A program made the position numbers and the translations under genes. Of a DNA stretch of 64,000 nucleotides, positions 56,282 to 64,000 are shown piece after piece. A model generated the notes under the pieces. That model saw only the letters and a list, made by a program, of their open reading frames with translations, ran no database searches and had not been told where the DNA came from. Source of the stretch: Macrothele yani (lineage: Eukaryota; Arthropoda; Arachnida; Araneae; Macrothelidae); contig CM077034.1 in NCBI GenBank assembly GCA_039090855.1, positions 227,001,701 through 227,065,700 on the forward strand. Direction: 5' to 3'. Every line of letters begins with the position of its first letter. Position 1 is the first letter of the stretch.

Positions 56282-58175
56282 ATTGATCAGCTGCGACCTA
56301 TGGCGGCAGAGTCAGTGGTTTCTCCCAAGGAGGTTATATTACGGGAGACACCACTCCTATCCACTCAGCATTGGACGCCATAAGTCACCGTCTGTGCTGC
56401 AAATGACGTCATGAGCCGACACGACGCAGCCGCAGAAGAGAAGCCGCTTGGAAACCAATGGAACAAAAGCTTCTAAGCGAACAAACAGATAAAGTGAGTA
56501 TATCAATAATCTTTAACAATGATACACAAGCTTACTGTTTCATCAACGGTATAATTTAGTTCATTTTTGCCTGCTTGTGACGTCACGCCACAGATTAGCT
56601 GTGACCTATGGCGGCAGAGTCAGTGGTTTCTCCCAAGGAGGTTATATTACTGGAGACACCACTCCTATCCACGCAGCATTGGACGCCATAAGTCACCGTC
56701 TGTGCTGCAAATGACGTCATGAGTAGGCACGACGCAGCCGCAGAAGAGAAGCTGCTTGGAAACCAATGGAACAAAAGCTCCTAAGCGTATAAACAGATAA
56801 AATGAGTAATTCAATAATATTTATCAATGATACGCAAGCTTACTCTTTTATCAACGGTATAATTTATGTTCATTTTGGCCTGCTTGTGACGTCACGCCAA
56901 CGATCAGCTGTGACCTATGGCGGCAGAGTCAGTGGTTTCTCCCAAGGAGGTTATATTACTGGAGACACCACTCCTATCCACGCAGCATTGGACGCCATAA
57001 GTCACCGTCTGTGCTGCAAATGACGTCATGAGCAGGCACGACGCAGCCGCAGAAGAGAAGCTGCTTGGAAACCAATGGAACAAAAGCTCCTAAGCGTATA
57101 AACAGATAAAATGAGTAATTCAATAATATTTATCAATGATACGCAAGCTTACTCTTTTATCAACGGTATAATTTATGTTCATTTTGGCCTGCTTGTGACG
57201 TCACGCCAACGATCAGCTGTGACCTATGGCGGCAGAGTCAGTGGTTTCTCCCAAGGAGGTTATATTACTGGAGACACCACTCCTATCCACGCAGCATTGG
57301 ACGCCATAAGTCACCGTCTGTGCTGCAAATGACGTCATGAGCAGGCACGACGCAGCCGCAGAAGAGAAGCTGGTTGGAAACCAATGGAACAAAAGCTCCT
57401 AAGCGTATAAACAGATAAAATGAGTAATTCAATAATATTTATCAATGATACGCAAGCTTACTCTTTTATCAACGGTATAATTTATGTTCATTTTGGCCTG
57501 CTTGTGACGTCACGCCAACGATCAGCTGTGACCTATGGCGGCAGAGTCAGTGGTTTCTCCCAAGGAGGTTATATTACTGGAGACACCACTCCTATCCACG
57601 CAGCATTGGACGCCATAAGTCACCGTCTGTGCTGCAAATGACGTCATGAGCAGGCACGACGCAGCCGCAGAAGAGAAGCTGCTTGGAAACCAATGGAACA
57701 AAAGCTCCTAAGCGTATAAACAGATAAAATGAGTAATTCAATAATATTTATCAATGATACGCAAGCTTACTCTTTTATCAACGGTATAATTTATGTTCAT
57801 TTTGGCCTGCTTGTGACGTCACGCCAACGATCAGCTGTGACCTATGGCGGCAGAGTCAGTGGTTTCTCCCAAGGAGGTTATATTACTGGAGACACCACTC
57901 CTATCCACTCAGCATTGGACGTCATAAGTCACCGTCTGTGGTAATGACGTAATGAGCAGGCACGACGCAGCCGCAGAAGAGAAGCTGCTTGGAAACCAAT
58001 GGAACAAAAGTTTCTAAGCGTATAAACAGATAAAATGAGTAATTCAATAATCTTTAACAATGATACACAGGCTTACTGTTTCATCAACGATATAATTTAG
58101 TTCATTTTTGCCTGCTTGTGACGTCACGCCAACGATCAGCTGCGACCTATGGCGGCAGAGTCAGCGGTTTCTCCA
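56282..58175. repeat. 309-bp array rich in CRE octamers (about 6 copies)
   Basis: The landmark cagctgYgacctatggcggc recurs at about 56287, 56596, 56905, 57214, 57523, 57832 and 58138, a 309-bp period. Each unit carries gtgacgtcacgcc and aatgacgtcatgag, i.e. two perfect TGACGTCA sites, except the last full unit where one is tgacgtaa. The middle three units are nearly identical, and 309 is a multiple of three so identical 73-codon frames recur; I regard these as non-coding. The array ends at a small inverted fragment. Confidence 0.94.
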
Positions 58176-59380
58176 ATAATATAACCTCCTTGGTTCGTGC
58201 TAAACTTTGATAATTTACAAATTTTACACGGAATATGCAAATTGAGAAAGGTTTGTAGCGCGCAATAAAATCCGTTAGCGTTGTTAGATAACTATGTACT
58301 AATAAGAAATGCGATAATTTACGAATTTAAAATTAAAAAAAAAACACGGATTTTATTGTGCGCGAGAAACGAATGCTTTTTACAAAGTTTTAATAAAACG
58401 TTTTCGGGAATGTAATCTTTGACCAGGAGTTATTGAAAACTGGACAAATTTCTAATTAGTACTGGAAATGTTTAACTATTCCATTACAAGTTTTTGATCC
58501 GCAAATAGATCTCGCTTCAGCTTTTAATGTTAGTTGAACTTGAAATGAACAATTCCGTAAATCAGTCATAAGCAAACGCCCTTCTCACACGAAATAAAAA
58601 AAATGAAATCTTCCTTAACTTACAAAGCAAAAATGAGCAATTGTGGGTAATGTAAAATGGCGGCTACCCAACTCAGCTGGCTTCAATGGTGAGAGCACAT
58701 ACTCTCACCCCTTATTCTATACTCCTTGCTGTAGTCCGATCTTCAAGTACATCATTGTCAACAAATGTGTTCGACGGTCTCTTTCCGGTGATGCCATCTG
58801 ACGAAATGAAAATGTTCTTACGATTGTTCAATACTTTTTGCGCTGTATCGATTCCAAGATGGCGGCTTGTTTATAGTTTTTGTTTCGCTCCTGGTGAATT
58901 TTTTATTGTTTTTGTTACTCCCTGTTAGATTTTTGCACAACTTTTTTTTTCAATTTCCTTCTATTTTTATTGAAGGACTTTGCTCCGCCACCATTCCGAG
59001 GTTTCCGAGTTTTTTTTTACTGTCGTTATTAATTTTTGGAAGCCGGACTTTTGTCGTTTGAACTTATAGCACTCACTAAATTTACCACCAAGAAAAACAA
59101 AAGCGGTCTAAAAAGCATTTTGGACTTTAAGGCCTACCTGCATGCGAATTTTTATATCTCTAGGTTATTTAGAAGTGGCCTAACAGTTCGCGGACGAACA
59201 CACTCGCATTTTTCCTCTTTGCTTTTCATCTACGAGGCAGAAGCAGATATTTAGATAGGTATAGATTAAGATAATACAACGCAGTTGTCACAAATGTTTA
59301 TTTTCTCAAGCCGACTATGGTTTCGCTGGGTGTTGACCTAGCTTCATCAGGACGAATGGCACGTAAATATTCAAATTGTA
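58176..59380. other. Interval without recognised gene (presumed intron)
   Basis: AT-rich. The first ~20 bp (aataatataacctccttgg) are the reverse complement of the array's ccaaggaggttatatta. A small perfect hairpin ggtgagag/ctctcacc lies at 58689. No heat-shock exon or other coding sequence was found. Confidence 0.5.
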
Positions 59381-60638
59381 TCATCATCATCATCATTGTC
59401 AACCATTATCAATCCACTGCTGGACGAAGGTCACCCCAAGTGTCCTCCACAACGGTCTGTCTTGTGCCAGTCTCCTCCACGTCACTCCCGCATACTTTCG
59501 AATTTCATCCACCCATCTCCCATGTGGTCTTCTTCTGGGTCTTTTCCTGTCCCTTGGAATCCAATCTAAAATTTCGGCTGTCCATCGATGGTCTGTTCCT
59601 TCTGGCAGTATGTCCAGCCCATTGCCATTTCAGGAATTTTACTCTGATCATGATGTCTTGTCATTTTTCTGATCCACGAGTTACTCTTCTTATCTCTCCT
59701 GGTTACACCAAGCATGCACCTCTCCATGCTGCTTTGAGTTGTCTGCAGCCTTTGTATGTCTTTTTTAGTTAAGGTCCACGTCTCTGCACCATACGTAAGC
59801 ACTGGAAGGATGCATTGATCAAACACTTTTCTTTTAAGACATAATGGCATATTTGCTCTTGAAAATTATGCTGTTTCTTCCAAAAGCTCTTCAGGCAAGT
59901 TTTGTACGCCGATTAATTTCTTCATCAATGTGACCCTCAGTTGATATCTACTGTCCAAGATAAACGTACGTGTCTGTTATCTCCAGCTTTTCTCCATCAA
60001 TCGATAAATCTTCATTTCTTGTAAAAAAATTGAACATTACTTTTGTCTTCTGAAAGTTCATTTTTAATCCCACTTCTTTACTCTTGTCAGCAAGTTCCTG
60101 GATCATACTCTGCAGCTCTGATGGGGTAGTTGCAAAAATGACTACGTCATCAGCAAAACGAAGGTGAGTTAGATAATCTCCATTAATCTTTATCCCCTTC
60201 TTTTCCTAGCTCAGCAACTGAAAGACACCCTTCAATGTAGCATTAAAGAGCTTCGGAGATATGGTGTCACCTTGTCTCACTCCCTTTCCAATTTTTATGT
60301 CTGCTGTATTCTCAAACAGCCTAATCTTTGCACTTGCATTTTCATAGAAGTTATTAATAATATTAATGTATGCATCTTCAATACCGCAGGATTTCAGAGC
60401 CATTGTAACTGCTGATGGTTTCACCGAATCAAAGGCTTTTTCATAATCGATAAAAGCCATGCACAATGGAAGTTCATATTCCCTCGCTCTTTCAATTAGT
60501 TCTCTCAGTACGTGAATATGATCTATTGTGCTGTAGCCACTCCTGAATCCAGCTTGTTCTCTCGGTTGAGCCATGTCCAGTGTCACCTTCAAGCGGTGTG
60601 AAAGAGCTTTGGTGAAGATTTTATAAACCACTGATAGG
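59381..60638 (-). mobile_element. RTE-clade LINE, 5'-truncated
   Basis: About 1.26 kb of the same RTE family with the (cat)n tail at 59381. It ends at aaaccactgatagga (60638), where the full element continues ggctgatagg. It abuts a Tc1 end that has lost its outer terminal repeat. Confidence 0.9.
59400..60631 (-). pseudogene. RTE reverse transcriptase fragment, frameshifted
   Basis: 60631-60206 is open: MVYKIFTKALSHRLKVTLDM, REQAGFRSGYSTIDHIHVLR, FIDYEKAFDSVKPS and RQGDTISPKLF. The FADD region follows after a stop near 60205. MPLCLKRKVFDQ to about NSWIRKMTR is open at 59566-59850, then shifts occur (a deletion near 59656 removes VEDIM-type codons). The C-terminus is recognisable. Not functional. 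Confidence 0.88.
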
Positions 60639-60644
60639 AACAGG

Positions 60645-62017
60645 TACTAAATTCCAACACCACGAAAAAATAGTTGTAGAGGAATGAAATGCCGGCAATA
60701 CATTTGTATAGGTAACATATTTAATCGATTGAGGTTTCAAGATCACAGCTTAATGTAAGCGCGGGAAGAGCCATTGTAAATGTGAAATGCTGGTAGATTA
60801 ATAACCGGTGTAACCAGAATGTGGAATGCAAGCACGCAAACGTTCATGCATTGTGTCGTACAGGTGCTGGATGTCAGTTTGTGGGATGGAGTTCCATGCC
60901 TGTTGCACTTGGTCGGTCAATACAGGGACGGTTAATGCTGGTTGGGGGTGACGCTGGAGTTGTCGTCCAATGATGTCTCGATTGGGATCTAGCAGGCCAC
61001 GGCAACATGTCGACACTCTGTAGAGCATGTTGGGTTACAATAGCGGTATGCGGGCGAGCGTTATCCTGTTGGAAAACACCCCCTGGAATGCTGTTCATGA
61101 ATGGCAGCACAACAGGTTGAATCACCAGACCGACGTACAACTGTGCCATCAGGGTGCGTGGGATAACCACGAGAGTGCTCCTGCTGTCATAGGAAATTGC
61201 TCCCCAGACCATAACTCCAGGTGTAGGTCCAGTGTGTCTCGGCCGCAGACAGGTTGGTTGCAGGCGCTCACCTGGCCTCCTTCTAACCAACACACGGCCA
61301 TCACTGGCACCCAGGCAGAACCGGCTTTCATCAGAAAACACAACAGATCTCCACTCCGTCCTCCAATGTGTTTTAGCTTGACACCACTGACGTCGCAAAC
61401 GTCAGTGGTTTGGAGTAAGTGGAAAGCACGCTACAGGGCGTCTGGCTCGGAGCTGTCCTTCAAGGAACCGATTTGTAACAGTTCCTTGTGTCACTGTGGT
61501 GGCAACTGCAGCTCGAATTGCTGCCGCAGACGCGGTACGATGCGCCACGGCCATACGCCGTACACGGCGGTCTTCCCTCTCAGTAGTGCCACGTGGCCGG
61601 CCGGAACCCGGTCTTCTTGAGGCAGTACCTTCCCTTGACCACCGCTGTCAACAATCATGCACAGTGGCTACATTCCTGCCAAGTCGTTCTGCAATATTGC
61701 GGAAAGAAAATCTACCTTCTCGTAGCCCTATTGCACGACCTCGTTCAAACTCCGTGAGCTGTTGATAATGGCTTCTTCGTCTTCTTAAAGGCATTCTTGA
61801 CTAACATCAACACACTACGTCGAATCTCGACGATAACTAACGCTCACGAACCTGCAAACCTGTTTTGCATGTTCCGAGGGGCGCTACTAGCGCCACACGT
61901 ATGCGCCGAGCGCGAAATTTGCATAGACGTCATCTTACAGATGTACTCTCACCGCCTACCAACTGTCGTTTATCTAACACAACCCCTTCTTGGTGTTGGG
62001 ATTTTTTTTCGTCAGTG
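60645..62017 (-). mobile_element. Tc1-like transposon (family C, copy 2), one end damaged
   Basis: The right terminus is intact (gattttttttcgtcagtg, TA at 62018-62019). At the left, only the inner part (ccacgaaaaaatagttgtag) remains; the outer ~15 bp are replaced by caggtactaaattccaac next to the LINE. Confidence 0.88.
60798..61794 (-). pseudogene. Tc1-like DD34E transposase, copy 2, frameshifted
   Basis: Counterpart of 33668-34690. Breaks: a TGA (from TGC) in the PNH-RLRRQW region, and two deletions (13 and 10 bp) in the third catalytic motif, so WPARS is followed by QSRHHWTT out of frame. The first site is VFSDESRF, aspartate retained (copy 1 has N), and the second FQQDNARPHTA. The tryptophan at RRQWCQAK is intact. 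Copies 1 and 2 thus carry different disabling changes. It ends TGY-stop at 60798. Confidence 0.9.
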
Positions 62018-62259
62018 TAGATGAAACGATAATAAATAGATGTACCTACTTTGGAATCAATTGGTTGCATAGTTTTGCCCATAAACACTCAAAAAAAAGA
62101 GCGGTAATTTTGGCGCAAAAAATGAGAATCCCCCCTTACAGCAACAAAGATTACCATGGACCTATGTCAGATACACCGACACCATATCGTAAATAGAATG
62201 TACTTTCTATGCGTTCTTTTACAGTGTCGAGTCAAGGTGGGGGAAAAAAATATCTCTGT

Positions 62260-62308
62260 GTGAAAAGTAACTCTTAGTCACTGTATGACTAAGAGTTACC
62301 CTTTTCAC
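62260..62308. repeat. Hairpin with 14-bp perfect inner stem
   Basis: GTAACTCTTAGTCA and its exact complement flank CTGTA; the stem continues outward with tgaaaag/cttttca after a 2-nt bulge. Unassigned foldback. Confidence 0.85.
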
Positions 62309-62401
62309 ATCGCATCTTTTACATCTTGAGCATTCAGAGGTTTTCTATTGATGTGCTAACATCGCGTTCCCATGACATGTCATGTCGAAATTAACTCCTT
62401 A

Positions 62402-62695
62402 ATATGGATAGATTTAATATTAAGGAGGTTGAGAAAGGCGTCGAGGCCAACAAATACCTGCTTGTTGAAAACCAGAAAGGTGAAGAGTGAATGCTGGAAA
62501 TTGTTTCGTCTCATTAAGAAACCGGTGAATAATTCTGTGTTGTTTGGTCTTGCTTGTTGTTCAAAATGTGGAAAGTGTGTAATTGCGAAGAAAGATGTCG
62601 TCGGTGTAATAAAACCAAAAATCTAACGGACCATATGAAAGTATGCGCACCTCCGTCAAAGCGTGGAAAGAGTGAACAATCTCAATACACTTAAA
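62402..62695 (+). pseudogene. BED-type zinc finger relic, probably of a hAT-like transposase
   Basis: One frame gives CWKLFRLIKKPVNNSVLFGL followed by ACCSKCGK, matching the aromatic residues and first cysteine pair of a BED finger; a shift of frame then gives KNLTDHMKVCAPPSKRGKSE, supplying the histidine and last cysteine (H-x4-C). A further shift lies before the tryptophan (VEKGVEANKYLLVENQKGEE in another frame). BED fingers occur in hAT transposases and domesticated derivatives. No catalytic domain follows, so this is a fragment. Confidence 0.6.
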
Positions 62696-62923
62696 AAAAT
62701 ACACGTGTTTAATGGTAAATAATGATTCCCATTTGTAATATACTCCATGGCCACCGTCATAGTCAGCCATTACTTTTGCATTACGCAAAATGGTGGCACT
62801 GAAATAGGTACTAAAATTTAACAAGTGAACAGATTTTATTATTAAGAAAGAATTTCAGTTATTAAATAGCAAGCAGTTATTGGGATGAATATATATATAT
62901 ATATTAGGTTTATATGTGTATAT

Positions 62924-63010
62924 ATATAAATTGAGTTTCGAATTTATAGTTCAAAGCAGATTTGTCCGGGTTAGTTAAGGGTCCGGGTCGGGTCCAGTTA
63001 TGGGACGTCA
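62924..63010. repeat. Dispersed GC-rich motif copy
   Basis: ttgagtttcgaatttatagt through gcagatttgtccgggtta and gggtccgggtcgggtcc. The same sequence is found inverted at 41685-41750, and its GC-rich part also at 33088-33150. Family unknown. Confidence 0.75.
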
Positions 63011-63095
63011 ACTTTTGACTATATTTAATTTTTTCTTCCTTTGGTATTATGAGTTCCATAGGCGAAATGTTCGATGAATTATAATATACAGTGGG

Positions 63096-64000
63096 TCACA
63101 CACTGCTTCTGAAACTATGCCTCCAGAATCGTCTTGTTTTAACTTTTGACTACATAGAAAGTCTTCGTCTTGTTTTTAACTTTTTCGGAATCTATGCCTG
63201 CAGAATCGTCTTGTTTTAACTTTTGACTACATAGAAAGTCTTCGTCTTGTTTTTAACTTTTTTCGGAATCTATGCCTGCAGAATCGTCTTGTTTTAACTT
63301 TTGACTACATAGAAAGTCTTCGTCTTGTTTTTAACTTTTTTCGGAATCTATGCCTGCAGAATCGTCTTGTTTTAACTTTTGACTACATAGAAAGTCTTCG
63401 TCTTGTTTTTAACTTTTTTCGGAATCTATGCCTGCAGAATCGTCTTGTTTTAACTTTTGACTACATAGAAAGTCTTCGTCTTGTTTTTAACTTTTTTCGG
63501 AATCTATGCCTCCAGAATCGTCTTGTTTTAACTTTTGACTACATAGAAAGTCTTCGTCTTGTTTTTAACTTTTTTCGGAATCTATGCCTGCAGAATCGTC
63601 TTGTTTTAACTTTTGACTACATAGAAAGTCTTCGTCTTGTTTTTAACTTTTTCGGAATCTATGCCTCCAGAATCGTCTTGTTTTAACTTTTGACTACATA
63701 GAAAGTCTTCGTCTTGTTTTTAACTTTTTCGGAATCTATGCCTGCAGAATCGTCTTGTTTTAACTTTTGACTACATAGAAAGTCTTCGTCTTGTTTTTAA
63801 CTTTTTTCGGAATCTATGCCTCCAGAATCGTCTTGTTTTAACTTTTGACTACATAGAAAGTCTTCGTCTTGTTTTTAACTTTTTTCGGAATCTATGCCTC
63901 CAGAATCGTCTTGTTTTAACTTTTGACTACATAGAAAGTCTTCGTCTTGTTTTTAACTTTTTTCGGAATCTATGCCTGCAGAATCGTCTTGTTTTAACTT
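63096..64000. repeat. ~78-bp tandem repeat, about 12 copies, runs off the window
   Basis: Unit: ggaatctatgcctgcagaatcgtcttg then ttttaacttttgactacatag and aaagtcttcgtcttg with a T-run. Period 77-78 bp depending on T-run length (63196, 63274, 63352, 63430). Within each unit cgtcttgtttt(t)aactttt occurs twice, pointing to an older ~39-bp half-unit. Variant site gcctgcag/gcctccag. Confidence 0.93.

Noticed and set aside
56802..57944. Four identical 73-residue frames (MSNSIIFINDTQAYSF...)
   Set aside because: Copies of one 309-bp repeat unit; no homology, and the frame survives only because 309 is divisible by three.

Overview
The window is repeat-dominated nuclear DNA from an animal, most likely an invertebrate. 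The evidence is a metazoan-type small heat shock protein exon ending in a canonical GT splice donor, numerous Tc1-like and mariner transposons with TA target duplications, RTE-clade LINEs, and a tRNA-derived SINE family. The species cannot be fixed from the sequence; an arthropod or other protostome is a guess. I see no bacterial genes, operons, CRISPR or phage.

Layout. 1-3757: a 177-bp array made from the end of a dead Tc1-like element, then a GC-rich 31-bp minisatellite. 4591-9400: an old, diverged ~155-bp satellite later hit by a SINE, a 427-bp duplication, a Tc1-like element with an intact transposase frame (5464-7004) and a 5'-truncated RTE LINE. 10531-16387: three tandem arrays, namely a 135-bp unit, a ~320-bp tRNA-like unit, and a 124-bp unit holding a perfect 25-bp-arm hairpin. 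17415-22087: two RTE LINEs inserted at the same target site, one almost full length. 22146-28267: a decayed Tc1, two mariners, an RTE fragment and a Tc1 fragment. 28826-32775: SINEs arrayed head to tail (204 bp x 8), then a 769-bp SINE-bounded triplication. 33424-37876: Tc1, mariner, Tc1. 38180-53935: two related ~146-bp satellites in the order A-B, then a Tc1-like element swollen to about 6.7 kb by 29 copies of its own promoter and start-codon region, a mariner relic, then A-B again.

The only host gene I can support is the first coding exon of a small heat shock protein (54150-54539, + strand). Its continuation lies beyond the window, so the rest (54540-64000) would be intron or downstream sequence. 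It holds another mariner, a 309-bp array carrying many perfect CRE octamers (TGACGTCA), an RTE LINE, a Tc1, a BED-finger relic and a 78-bp array.

The strongest theme is satellite birth from transposons. Two unrelated Tc1-like elements have tandemly amplified one end, and SINEs have become both satellite monomers and breakpoints for larger duplications. Shared defects, such as the same 11-bp deletion in three mariners, show mobilisation in trans. No host genes act together as a pathway here; the biology is that of mobile DNA and its remodelling.
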